Source: Acidimicrobiales bacterium
GTDB taxonomy: Bacteria; Actinomycetota; Acidimicrobiia; Acidimicrobiales; GCA-2861595
Assembly: GCA_030448025.1 (NCBI GenBank)
Contig: JAUJNQ010000001.1
Span: forward strand, 352,852 to 394,130
DNA length: 41,279 nt
Direction of reading: 5' to 3'
This document shows, in pieces, positions 8,280 to 15,807 of the stretch (position 1 is its first letter; each line of letters begins with the position of its first letter). Under the pieces are notes generated by a model. It searched no databases, was not told where the DNA came from, and saw only the letters and a program-made list of their open reading frames with translations. A program made the translations under genes and the position numbers.

Positions 8280-8600
8280 ATGAATGCGGTGGAGACTTGC
8301 TCTGCTCTGGACTTCGGTGAGATGTCCCGGTTCGTCGCCGGAGAGGCCCGCCGTCATGGGCTGGTCGCGCCGAGCTTCCGCAGCCCACCCCGCCTGGAGG
8401 GCGTCACCCGCAGCGTGCGGCGGTACCCCAATGGCCAATGGCTGGTGTCAGTGCGCTGCAGGGGCCGGCCGGTGGCCGACGTGGCCGCCGACATGGTGGA
8501 CGGTGTGCTGATGGCCAACGGGCTCGACGGCACTGCGGCCGTGGGGTGGCGCATCACCCTGCGGGCGGCCTGCCTCCAGGAGCATCGCCCGGCCGCCTGA
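8280..8600 (+). CDS. Small uncharacterised protein
   Basis: A 106-aa protein from ATG 8280, not recognised. It is soluble, with no membrane segment. The middle (RRYPNGQWLVSVRCRGRPVA at about 46-65) alternates hydrophobic and polar residues like a beta sheet. The next part (DVAADMVDGVLMANG) looks helical, and the end (VGWRITLRAACLQEH) again strand-like, so an alpha/beta fold is likely. It is divergent from the nuclease gene with 48 bp between starts, and 27 bp upstream of tRNA-Leu. Codon use matches its neighbours. Confidence 0.6.
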   Translation: MNAVETCSALDFGEMSRFVAGEARRHGLVAPSFRSPPRLEGVTRSVRRYPNGQWLVSVRCRGRPVADVAADMVDGVLMANGLDGTAAVGWRITLRAACLQEHRPAA

Positions 8601-8613
8601 GCCCGGCCGGGGA

Positions 8614-8619
8614 TAGCGT
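8614..8619 (+). promoter_or_regulatory. Probable -10 box of tRNA-Leu
   Basis: TAGCGT (TANNNT) ends 8 nt before the first base of the mature tRNA, a normal distance for a tRNA promoter. Confidence 0.45.
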
Positions 8620-8627
8620 GGCTCGCT

Positions 8628-8714
8628 GCCCGGGTGGCGGAACAGGTCAGACGCGGAGGGCTTAAACCCCTCTGGCCCACCAGGGCCGTGTGGGTTCGAA
8701 TCCCACCCCGGGCA
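8628..8714 (+). tRNA. tRNA-Leu (anticodon TAA)
   Basis: An 87-nt class II tRNA. The 7-bp acceptor stem GCCCGGG pairs with CCCGGGC (8707-8713), followed by discriminator A. The anticodon stem GAGGG/CCCTC holds the loop CTTAAAC, giving anticodon TAA (reads UUA). There is a long variable arm (about TGGCCCACCAGGGCC). The T stem-loop is GTGGG TTCGAAT CCCAC. The CCA is not encoded (A is followed by CGG). The 3' 21 bases are part of the 30-bp attachment repeat of the integrated element, so integration at this site keeps the tRNA complete. Confidence 0.97.
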
Positions 8715-8723
8715 CGGCCCCTC
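8694..8723 (+). repeat. attL: 30-bp direct repeat in the tRNA-Leu 3' end
   Basis: Runs from GTTCGAATCC through CACGGCCCCTC and is identical to 11540-11569. The first 21 bases are the tRNA T-loop and acceptor 3' strand; 9 bp lie beyond the tRNA. Confidence 0.93.
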
Positions 8724-8787
8724 GGCGTTGAAACCCCAGGTGAGGGCTTTACGGTCTCCGAATGAGGTACAGCGAAGTGCCGTCCGT

Positions 8788-8804
8788 GGTCACAGATTGG
8801 TCAC
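8788..8804 (+). promoter_or_regulatory. Paired GGTCAC site, left end (possible integrase arm site)
   Basis: GGTCACAGATTGGTCAC: two GGTCAC copies with an 11-bp period, 64 bp inside attL and overlapping the integrase stop codon. The same design occurs at 11404-11420. Arm-type integrase binding is inference. Confidence 0.5.
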
Positions 8805-10082
8805 AACCGGCTCGGCAGCGTCCACAAGAAGGGCGACGGCGCTCGCCGCGGCGCTGTCCGCCTCGGGCATCAGATGGCCGTAGCGGTCGTAGGTGAAGGA
8901 GACACTGGCGTGCCCGAGCCGGCGGGAGATCACCTTGGCGTCCTGGCCGGCGGCGATGAGGCCGGCGCAGTGCGTGTGCCTGAGGTCGTGGAAGCGGATT
9001 CGGGTAAGTCCCGAGCGAGCAAGGCGGCGGTCAAAGACCTTCGCCACGCTCTCGGGATGAAGGGGACTGCCGTCGACCTGAGCGAACACGAGGTCGAGGT
9101 CGGTGCGGTACCCGGCTGCGATGGCCAGCCGGTTGGCGGCCTGGCGGGCCCGGAGCGCGCGGAGCGCGGAGACGGTCTTGGCGTCGAGGTCGATGTTGCG
9201 TCGCCCGTGATCGGTCTTGGTGCGCTCGGAGAACATGAGCACGTGATCGACCACGACGAGCTGTTGGCGCACGGTGGCCCGGCCGGCGTCGAGGTCGAGG
9301 TCCGACCACCGGAGTGCACAGACCTCGCCTCTCCTCATGCCCGTCATGGCCGCCACCCGGAACAACGGGGCCAGCTGATCGTCGGCCACGAAGTCGAGGA
9401 AGGCCCGCAGCTCCTCGGGCTGCCACCACGCCATCTCGGGGGCCCGCGCTGACTTGGCCGACGGAGGGCTCGCAGCGTCGGCCACGTTGCGCATGACGAG
9501 CCCTTCCTCACGGCGTCGGCCAGTCCCTTGCGCAGGATGGTGTGGACGTACCGCACGGTGCGGTTGACAGCGGGCCAGCCACCTTCCGGTTGCCCTCGGT
9601 CACGAGGTGGGCGTAGAGCTTGTCGAGCTCCAGTGCGCCAAGGCGCTGGAGTGCCACGCCACCCACGTGAGGCAGGACATGGAGCCGGAGATTGCGGCGG
9701 TAGCTGGCGATCGTGGACGGTCGAATGCCGGTGGTGGTCAGCGAGTCGAGTCACCGCTCGAGGTACTCACCGACAGTCACACGCTCGGGCTTCACGAAAG
9801 TTCCCTCGTGCACGGCTACGCCGGCGCGGACGTGGTGAACAAGCGGGACACCATCGCAGGCATCGCCGTGGCCACGACGAAGCTGTACCGCCTTCGGCTC
9901 CTGATGGCTGCCCGCAACGCCCGGACCCGGAGTCGATCGAGCTCCTCCTGGGCCGCCTTCTTGGTGGGGAAGCCACGCCGGCGAGCCTGGCGGCGCTTGC
10001 CGTCCGGGCCGGGGCCGAGGTCGACGACGAACCACCAGGTTCCAGTCGTCTCGTCTTTGCGGGGCGCTGCTGAGCGGGTCAT
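8790..10082 (-). pseudogene. Tyrosine recombinase (integrase), frameshifted
   Basis: All parts of an actinobacterial phage-type integrase can be read, in several frames. From ATG 10082 comes an arm-binding N-domain (GTWWFVVDLGPGPDGKRRQA, then RRRGFPTKKAAQEELDRLR). Then GTFVKPERVTVGEYLER is followed by TGA at 9751 where TGG (Trp) is expected. Then comes the SAM-like core-binding domain (TTTGIRPSTIASYRRNLRLH). After two more shifts (near 9570 and 9500) there is an open catalytic domain (8790-9494) with R in TGMRRGEVCAL, HDLRHTHCAG, LGHAS and the nucleophile Tyr in FTYDRYGH. A stretch of about 100 bp between the arm and core domains has no counterpart that I recognise. The catalytic half alone is an uninterrupted 234-codon frame, but without its DNA-binding domains it should not be a working integrase. 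Confidence 0.85.
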
Positions 10083-10372
10083 CGGGATCGTCCCTTCTTC
10101 TTGGCGGCCTTCTTGGTGACCTTGGGCGTGCCCTTGGCGGACGGCGGGAGGAGGCCCATCTTGCGAGCCCGGACCACCCAGTGAGCGGCCGTCGAGTAGC
10201 TGACCTTGAACCGCTCTTGAACCGCTCTTGTAGGCGTGCTGCTCTGCTGCTGCGCCTCTCGCCAGACGGCGGCCACGTCAGCGAAGTGGCCCGGTCCATA
10301 GCCCCGTGGGGGCGGAGGCTTGGACCACTGCTCAGCGAAACGCTCTGCCCACGCAATCTCGTCTTGGTCCAT
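10079..10372 (-). CDS. Small HTH protein of the integrated element
   Basis: About 97 aa from ATG 10372; the frame is open upstream to 10558, but the extra part is low-complexity Arg/Pro. The centre reads HFADVAAVWREAQQQSSTPT, then RAVQERFKVSYSTAAHWVVR, ARKMGLLPP, a helix-turn-helix of the kind in which a variable helix (VSYSTAAHWV) contacts DNA. The end is a basic Lys/Arg tail (TKKAAKKKGRSR). Such small proteins commonly sit just upstream of integrases in actinobacterial elements and may regulate integration or excision; the role here is inference. Its stop overlaps the integrase start by 4 bp (ATGA), so the two were translationally coupled. Confidence 0.65.
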   Translation of the reverse strand: MDQDEIAWAERFAEQWSKPPPPRGYGPGHFADVAAVWREAQQQSSTPTRAVQERFKVSYSTAAHWVVRARKMGLLPPSAKGTPKVTKKAAKKKGRSR

Positions 10373-10609
10373 GTCTACCCAGGCGTCGGGTGGTGCCTCC
10401 TCCAAGGGAGCGGCAACCGTCGGACTCGAACAACGACGAGATTTGTGTCTCGGCCGAGGAGGCTGGCGTCGAGCCCTACCGGTCCTCGTAGTCGCTCGGT
10501 TTCGTGCTGGCCAGGGGAGTGGGCTAACAGGGTCTCGCGCTAGTCCGGTGGCGGTCACGGCCGATTCAAGCTAAGACCTGCCGCGCAGCCTGCGGACGGC
10601 CGGTTGCTG

Positions 10610-11380
10610 ATGCTGGGGAGGCGTACGGTGCGGACTAGAGGGCAGGTCATGGTGGTATTGCTCGTAGCCACACTGGCGGCTGGCTGCAGTGGAGACAGTG
10701 ACGACTCCGGGTCCGAGCGAGAACCGGAAAGGGCCACGACGACGACGCAGAACGTTGCTGCTGATCGGGCTGTCGCTGAACAGGCGGTCCTGAAGCTCTC
10801 GGACTTCCCCCCTGGGTGGCAGGCCAAGCCTCACGAGGAGAGCCCCGACGATCCGGATCTCTCTCGCCAGCTGAGCGAGTGCCTGCGCGTCGATCTCTCA
10901 CTGCTCGAAGGGAAAGCGAACGACGCGAGCACTGACTCGCCCGATTTCGAGTCTCCCGACGAGGAAGAGGTCGGTAGCTCCGTCGGACTCGCCCCAACCA
11001 GCACTAAGGCTCAGGAGTTGTTCGCCATCTTTGAGCGACCGGAAACGCCAGGTTGCCTTACCAAGGCAGTGTCACAGTCCATCGAGACGGCGCTGAAGAA
11101 GCCGAAGCCAGGCCAGGAGATCCCGGCCGGGGTGACCGTCGGCCAGGTCTCGATCAATCGCGTCTCATTTCCCACCATTGGCGATCGGACGGTCGCGTTC
11201 CGCGTAACTGTGCCTGTTCGAGCGCTCGGCCTTGCGCTCAGTGTCTATGCCGACCTGGTTGTGGCTCTGCGGGGACGGGCTGCCGCCCTGCTGTCATTCA
11301 CCGATTTCGGTTCGCCGTTCTCGACCGACCAGGCGCAGAGGTTCACCAAGACGGTTGTTGACCGGCTTCCCGCCGCATAG
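10610..11380 (+). CDS. Secreted lipoprotein, cargo of the integrated element
   Basis: A 256-aa predicted lipoprotein. After a basic N-terminus (GRRTVRTRGQ) comes a hydrophobic signal segment ending in a lipobox, LAAGC, so the mature protein starts at the Cys (about residue 26) anchored to the outer face of the membrane. An acidic and Thr-rich linker follows. The mature domain begins AVLKLSDFPPGWQA, a motif I know from actinobacterial lipoproteins of unknown function, and has conserved-looking Cys in LSECLRVD and PGCLTKAVS that could form a disulfide. Starts at ATG 10610, or GTG/ATG further in (10628, 10649), are possible. It is divergent from the HTH gene. The frame is intact, unlike the integrase, so it may still be under selection. 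Confidence 0.75.
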   Translation: MLGRRTVRTRGQVMVVLLVATLAAGCSGDSDDSGSEREPERATTTTQNVAADRAVAEQAVLKLSDFPPGWQAKPHEESPDDPDLSRQLSECLRVDLSLLEGKANDASTDSPDFESPDEEEVGSSVGLAPTSTKAQELFAIFERPETPGCLTKAVSQSIETALKKPKPGQEIPAGVTVGQVSINRVSFPTIGDRTVAFRVTVPVRALGLALSVYADLVVALRGRAAALLSFTDFGSPFSTDQAQRFTKTVVDRLPAA

Positions 11381-11403
11381 GCAAGGGGAACTAGGCGTCT
11401 GCC

Positions 11404-11420
11404 GGTCACACGCTGGTCAC
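11404..11420 (+). promoter_or_regulatory. Paired GGTCAC site, right end (possible integrase arm site)
   Basis: GGTCACACGCTGGTCAC matches the left-end site at 14 of 17 positions: both GGTCAC copies and the 11-bp period are identical. It is 119 bp inside attR in the same orientation. Confidence 0.5.
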
Positions 11421-11539
11421 GGAATGCCCATAACCAAGCCGGACAGGCCAGCACCACGGACACTCACCAGAAGCCGTAGACTGCCTTTGACCTGCGCTTT
11501 CTGGACTCACCCGGACTAGCCCATACGGACTCGGCCGGA

Positions 11540-11569
11540 GTTCGAATCCCACCCCGGGCACGGCCCCTC
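11540..11569 (+). repeat. attR: 30-bp direct repeat
   Basis: Perfect copy of 8694-8723. The upstream bases (CGGCCGGA) do not continue a tRNA, so this is the displaced tRNA 3' end, not a second tRNA gene. Confidence 0.93.
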
Positions 11570-11658
11570 AGTGGTGAGCTCGTAGGTCGTCTGCGCCAAC
11601 CGCTATAGCCGTGGGTGACGGGTTGAGCCCCACCATGGTCGTCGTGTCATGGTCGGGT

Positions 11659-11847
11659 ATGACACGAGCGGAGGCCAGCGCCGGAGCGGCCAGGGCGAAG
11701 CGCTACGCCGAGGAGATGGCCTCCGACCCGGCGGTGTTGGAGGCAGTGGCCGACCACGAGGAACGTGTGGTCGCCGACAGGCCGTATGAGGACGCCCAGC
11801 CCGCCGAGGACTTCGTCGCAGGACTCAGGAGCCGGACCGGCCAGTAG
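11659..11847 (+). CDS. Small acidic protein, possible antitoxin
   Basis: A 62-aa protein from ATG 11659; the frame is open further up, with another ATG at 11635. It is strongly helical and charged (MTRAEASAGAARAKRYAEEM, then ASDPAVLEAVADHEERVVAD) with a short acidic C-terminal tail ending LRSRTGQ. I do not recognise a defined family. Its size, charge and the position just before a broken small gene in the same direction fit an antitoxin of a two-gene module, but that is inference. It lies about 90 bp outside attR, so it belongs to the chromosome and not to the element. Confidence 0.5.
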   Translation: MTRAEASAGAARAKRYAEEMASDPAVLEAVADHEERVVADRPYEDAQPAEDFVAGLRSRTGQ

Positions 11848-12126
11848 TCGGGCTACCAGCTCAGCGGTGACGAGCAGGTCTTCGCCTGGCTGGTGGCCGA
11901 GAGCAACCCCCGAGCAACCCGGAGAGGCGTGAGTGGCTCCTCGCTTGGCTCCCCAAGCTGGCGGCCGATCCTCATGGCCAATCGACAGCGCCCGTGCGGG
12001 CGAACGTCTTCGTCGCGCTGGTCCCGGACCTCGACGTCGTCGTGACGTGGTCAAGAAGACGAGGGTGATCCGATAGTCGAGCGCCTCGACGGAATCTGCG
12101 CCGACTTGAAGCGCGTGAGCATCAAA
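11848..12126 (+). pseudogene. Broken small gene, possible RelE/ParE-like toxin remnant
   Basis: Directly after the preceding stop the DNA reads YQLSGDEQVFAWLVAESN, then, after a frame change near 11912, NPERREWLLAWLPKLAADPH followed by VRANVFVALVPDLDVVVTW, then, after another change, RLDGICADLKRVSIK and a stop (TGA at 12127). Helix followed by strands VFVALVP and DVVVTW resembles the compact RelE/ParE toxin fold, but the match is by eye only. The overlapping CCCGAGCAACCCGGAG near the first break looks like a small local duplication. The rest of the 369 bp up to the next gene holds nothing else. Confidence 0.4.
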
Positions 12127-12216
12127 TGAACGGCACCGTTGTCCAGACGGACCATGCGGAGCGCCGCTCGGCTGGCGTACGTCAGACCTAGGCTCGTCCG
12201 GACGAGGGGAAACCAC

Positions 12217-13237
12217 TTGGGCTTCCGGTTCAGAAAGTCGATCACGATCGCCAACGGCGTGCGTCTCAATGTCTCGAAAGGCGGCCTCGGCTTGTCAGCC
12301 GGTCCCAGAGGGGTGCGGTATTCCGTTCACTCTTCGGGCAGGCGAACTGCCTCGGCGGGAATCCCGGGGACCGGCTTGGGCGTCGTCCAGACCCGAGGCC
12401 GCAGTCGGGCGGGCGCGGCCCCGAGGCGATCGGCACCGGCGCCCCCTCAGCGCGAAGGGCCTGAGAGCGCGGAAGCACTACCAACTCGCAAGCCCTCGCT
12501 GTTTGCCCCAAAGGGCGATAAGGGCTTGTATCAGGCGTGGGCCTCCAATGATGTCTCAGCCATGCGCCAGGTTTCAGCCATGTTTCCCGACTACGCCCTG
12601 GCAGCAGACGCGCTTGTTGGGGTGAAGGCGGCGATTGCAAACGACCTTCCAACTGCCCGAGAGTTGCTGGGCAGAGTATTTGCGTCAGGCCTTGACCCAG
12701 CCGCACACCCCTTTCTGAGCACCTACCTCCCGACGTCACGTGTCGTCGTGGAGATTGCTACGGGGGTCAGCGCCGCCCTTCCCTTCACTCGGATGGGATC
12801 GGTCTACTGCTCGCCGAGGTCCATCAGGCGCTCCGGGATGACCAAGGAGCGATCGACGTCGTCGAGCAGGTCGAGCCGACGGCCCACGCAGCGGTGTCGC
12901 TGGCCCAGCTGTACGCCAAGGCGAGCAGGTTCCAGGACCTCATCGAACTGACGGGGGGATCGCAAACGAAGATGAGGCCACGGCCCTCCTCTGTGTCTTT
13001 CGCGGTATTGCCTTCCGGGAGCAGGGCTACTGCGACGCCACCAGGGAGGCCTTCAAAGAGGTGCTTAAGACCAAGAAACGGGATCCGGTTGTCCGCCATC
13101 GTGCCCTGCTCGAGCGGGCGCGGACGTACGTGTCCGAGGGCAAGAAGGCCCAGGCCAGGAAGGACCTTGAGCGCATCATGGCCGAGGACTCCGACTATGA
13201 GGGCCTCAAGGAGGCGATGGACGACCTGGGCGTATGA
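12217..13237 (+). pseudogene. DUF4236 protein with TPR-like tail, two frameshifts
   Basis: The start is TTG 12217, supported by GAGGGGA 7 nt upstream. The N-terminus is a textbook DUF4236 domain: LGFRFRKSITIANGVRLNVS, then KGGLGLSAGPRGVRYS and GIPGTGLGV. A Pro/Arg linker follows and then helical repeats resembling TPRs (KGLYQAWASNDVSAMRQVSA onward). The frame shifts near 12789 and again at the six-G run near 12952-12957. After the shifts it continues sensibly as LAEVHQALRDDQGAIDVVEQ, SLAQLYAKASRFQDLIEL, then REAFKEVLKTKKRDPVVRHR and ends EAMDDLGV. Restoring one base at each point would give a protein of about 340 residues. It is either a recent pseudogene or carries homopolymer sequencing errors. 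Confidence 0.75.
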
Positions 13238-13300
13238 GATGCATCCAGCGCTGACTCTGAGCGCTGAGGTTGCCCGCTTATCCTCGCTTTGCTTGCTTCG

Positions 13301-13981
13301 ATGAAAGAAATCAACGTCCGGCGGCGCCCGGCCACCGAGCGCGAGCGCATCGCCGGCGAAATTGCCGAGCGGATGGACGGACCGACCGCCCTTCTCGGAG
13401 TCATCTTCCTTCTGGTCGTCCTCGTCGAGAGCATCTCCCAACCGGAAGGGGTCATCGGCACCGTCTTCGAGGCGGCCGGGTGGATCCTGTGGCTCTTCTT
13501 CGTCGCCGAGTTCATTGTCCGCTGGACCGTGGCACCCGACTCTTGGCTCTTTCTCCGGCGGCATTGGTGGGAGCTGATCTTTCTGGTGCTGCCCTTCCTC
13601 CGCTTCGCCCGGATTCTCGCCCGCCTTCGACTCGCCCGGACCGGACGTGTCGTGTCCTCAGCCGTTCGTTCTACCCGGACGGCGGGAGCAGAACTCTCGA
13701 CTCGGCTGGGATGGCTTGCCGCTCTCACCGCCATCGTCATCCTGGCCGCCAGCCAGGTGTTGTACGAACTCGGGAGCTACACCTCTTATGGGATCGCCCT
13801 CTACGACGCCGCCCTCGCGACTATCTCGGGCGAGCCGACCGGCCGCGACCACACCGCTGCTCAGGTCTTGGACGTCGTGCTCGCTCTTTACTCGGTGGTG
13901 GTCTTCGCTTCGCTGGCTGGGGCGCTCGGGGCGTTCTTCTTGAAACGGCGTGAGGACAAGCGACCGTCAGCCAATACGTGA
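13301..13981 (+). CDS. Voltage-gated-type ion channel protein, atypical filter
   Basis: A 226-aa membrane protein of the voltage-gated ion channel superfamily. Segments in order: S1 (about 29-48, ALLGVIFLLVVLVE), S2 (GWILWLFFVAEFIVRW with the family acidic residue), S3 (WWELIFLVLPFL), an Arg-rich S4 (RFARILARLRLARTGRVVSS), S5 (WLAALTAIVILAASQVLYEL), a pore loop (LYDAALATISGEPTG) and S6 (LDVVLALYSVVVFASLAGAL). Where potassium channels have TVGYGD this protein has TISGEP, so potassium selectivity should not be assumed. The start could be TTG 13289 or ATG 13301; TATCCT at 13279-13284 is a possible -10 box. It begins 63 bp after the DUF4236 gene. Confidence 0.8.
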   Translation: MKEINVRRRPATERERIAGEIAERMDGPTALLGVIFLLVVLVESISQPEGVIGTVFEAAGWILWLFFVAEFIVRWTVAPDSWLFLRRHWWELIFLVLPFLRFARILARLRLARTGRVVSSAVRSTRTAGAELSTRLGWLAALTAIVILAASQVLYELGSYTSYGIALYDAALATISGEPTGRDHTAAQVLDVVLALYSVVVFASLAGALGAFFLKRREDKRPSANT

Positions 13982-14188
13982 TTGTCCTTCGTGTGCACTC
14001 AGCGTCTCCCGGGAGGCGTCCCTCACGCTGACTGTGATCGGGTAAGCGAGGCGTCGCCACGTCGTCAAGAGGGAGTGGAGCGTGTTGCTCTAACCTGTCC
14101 GGCACGTCGGCCAAAGAGGGCGTTGTCGCGGGTGAGCAGGTTTCGAGACATGCCACCCGACGCACATAGTCCTTTGAGGACGTGCCGG

Positions 14189-14194
14189 TACACT
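14189..14194 (+). promoter_or_regulatory. Probable -10 box (TACACT) of the PAS-GAF kinase gene
   Basis: TACACT fits TANNNT and is 6 nt before GTG 14201, so the transcript is probably leaderless. The 220 bp between the channel gene and this box hold no gene; a 10-bp palindrome CTCCCGGGAG is at 14006-14015. Confidence 0.5.
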
Positions 14195-14200
14195 CGGCGT

Positions 14201-15784
14201 GTGACGGCGCCCGAGACCTTCAGCGTTGCCCGTGGGTCCATCGGGGAGCTGTTCTGGAAGATCACCGAGGCCGTGGTGGTCTGCGAGCCTGGCCGGGTGG
14301 TGGCCTGGAACCCGGGGGCCGAGGCCATGCTGGGGATGACCGCGCTCGAGGCGTCCAACCCGGACGCAGACCTGCATCCCGCCTTCGGGAACGCCACCAA
14401 GGAGTTCTGGGAGCTCGTCGAGGCGGGCACCGGCGTCGCCCGGCTGGAGACCACCGGGGGGAGCGAGCGCGTCCTCGAGGCGCGAGCGTGGCCTCTCGAC
14501 GGGGACGAGGCGTCGCTTATCCTCGTCGTGCTCCGTGACCTCACCGCCGAATGGCGTCACATGGCCGGTCTGCAGCGCCTCAACGTCCTTGCCAGGGAGC
14601 TCCTGGGCGAGAGCTCTCTGGACGTCCTCCTGGTCCGCATCGTTGACGCGGCCAAGGAGCTGGCCAGGGCCGACTTCAGTGCCCTGCTCCTCCTGAAGGA
14701 AGGGAGCAAGGACGAGGTCACCAACTTCGTCTACAACGCGCCACGGGAGCTGTTCCCCGAGCGCCTCCCGCGTGCCGTGGGCCTCCTTGCCGTGCCCATC
14801 CAGAGCGCGTCGGTGGCCCGCATCGACGACATCCGTGGCCATGTCGCCGGCGTGGGGATTCCGGTGGAGCATCCTCCCATCGCCGCCCTCCTGGCCGTAC
14901 CCATCCTCCTCGGTGAGCGGGTGGTGGGCGAGCTGGCCGTGGCCAACACGCCTGACCGGTTGGCCTTCGACGACATCGACGAGGCCCTGATGAGCGAGCT
15001 GGCCGCCCATGCCGCCATCACCTTGTCGTTGGTCACGGCACGGGAGGCCCAAGAGCACGTGCAGGAGACCAGGCGCGTCCTGATCGACGTCGCCATGCGC
15101 AACATCCGAACGCCGCTCACCGTGGCCCAGGAGTCGCTGGCCGCCGTCCGGGGCCAGGCCGAGGGGCTGAGCGAGGAAGAGCGCAACGGCCCCTTGGAGG
15201 CCGTGGAGCGGGCCCTTGAACGCATCGAGGCGCTCACCGAGGGCTCCCTGCTCGACGAGCACACCCCGGCGGGCGGAACCCCGGTCCAGGAGCTGGGCCC
15301 CATCGACGTGCACGAGCTGGTCGCCGAGCTCTGTGAAGAGTTCGGTGGCAGGCGGCCGGACGTGACGGTGGAGGTGTCGGTGAAGGACGGGTTCTCGGCG
15401 CCGTTCAGGTGCGACCGGCGCCTGGTGCGGGAGCTGCTCGACAGCCTCGTGAGCAACGCCGTCAAGCACTCACCGGCCGGCGAAGTGGTGACGGTCACGG
15501 TGCGATTGGAGGGGAGCTCCATCCGCTTCGACGTGAGCGACCGGGGCTCGGGCATCCCCCCCGACGAGCAGGGCCGCATCTTCGAGCAGTTCTACCGCAC
15601 GGCCCAGAGCGTGGCCGACGGGGTCCCGGGCACGGGCCTCGGCCTCTGGATCGCACGCAGGCTGGCCGACCTCCAGGACGCCACGGTGGGGGTGAGCAGC
15701 CGGACCGGTCAGGGCAGCACGTTCTGGGCCTCCTTCCCCTTGCAGCCGGTGGGGACGACTGCCGTCCCCCCGCCGCCGGCCTAG
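14201..15784 (+). CDS. PAS-GAF histidine kinase lacking the phosphoacceptor His
   Basis: A 527-aa soluble sensor kinase-like protein. It starts at GTG 14201, chosen because of the -10 box and the domain start; the frame is open upstream. A PAS domain (about 11-120) is followed by a GAF domain (about 135-285), then a dimerisation helix and a HATPase_c domain (about 365-515). The ATPase motifs are complete: N box DSLVSNAVKHSP, G1 DRGSGIPP, F box FEQFYR, G2 GTGLGL. The DHp helix reads VAMRNIRTPLTVAQ where active kinases have SHELRTPL: the His is Arg300 and the adjacent acidic residue is Asn301. Autophosphorylation at the usual site is therefore not possible. It may be a pseudokinase that signals by ATP binding or by heterodimerising. 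No response regulator gene is adjacent. Confidence 0.9.
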   Translation: MTAPETFSVARGSIGELFWKITEAVVVCEPGRVVAWNPGAEAMLGMTALEASNPDADLHPAFGNATKEFWELVEAGTGVARLETTGGSERVLEARAWPLDGDEASLILVVLRDLTAEWRHMAGLQRLNVLARELLGESSLDVLLVRIVDAAKELARADFSALLLLKEGSKDEVTNFVYNAPRELFPERLPRAVGLLAVPIQSASVARIDDIRGHVAGVGIPVEHPPIAALLAVPILLGERVVGELAVANTPDRLAFDDIDEALMSELAAHAAITLSLVTAREAQEHVQETRRVLIDVAMRNIRTPLTVAQESLAAVRGQAEGLSEEERNGPLEAVERALERIEALTEGSLLDEHTPAGGTPVQELGPIDVHELVAELCEEFGGRRPDVTVEVSVKDGFSAPFRCDRRLVRELLDSLVSNAVKHSPAGEVVTVTVRLEGSSIRFDVSDRGSGIPPDEQGRIFEQFYRTAQSVADGVPGTGLGLWIARRLADLQDATVGVSSRTGQGSTFWASFPLQPVGTTAVPPPPA

Positions 15785-15807
15785 CGCGCTCGACCAGCAA
15801 CCCGACT

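Larger units (their letters stand above)
8694..11569. mobile_element. Integrated element at tRNA-Leu, probably defective
   Basis: About 2.88 kb bounded by perfect 30-bp direct repeats, one being the 3' end of tRNA-Leu plus 9 bp. Contents: a tyrosine integrase broken by frameshifts and a stop, a small HTH gene coupled to it, a lipoprotein gene in the opposite direction and about 160 bp of non-coding DNA before the right end. Paired GGTCAC sites lie inside each end. The integrase next to the tRNA end is the usual layout of tRNA-targeted elements. With no replication or transfer genes it is a minimal or decayed element. Confidence 0.85.

Noticed and set aside
10206-10227. 11-bp tandem TTGAACCGCTC in the HTH gene
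   Set aside because: The encoded AVQERFKVSY fits the helix-turn-helix without a gap, so it is coding sequence that happens to repeat, not a duplication that broke the gene.
11540-11569. Second tRNA-Leu copy
   Set aside because: Only the T-loop and acceptor 3' strand are present; the upstream DNA cannot form the D and anticodon arms. It is the attR repeat.
14006-14015. Palindrome CTCCCGGGAG as operator or terminator
   Set aside because: Ten-base GC palindromes are expected by chance at this base composition; no T-run and no second copy.
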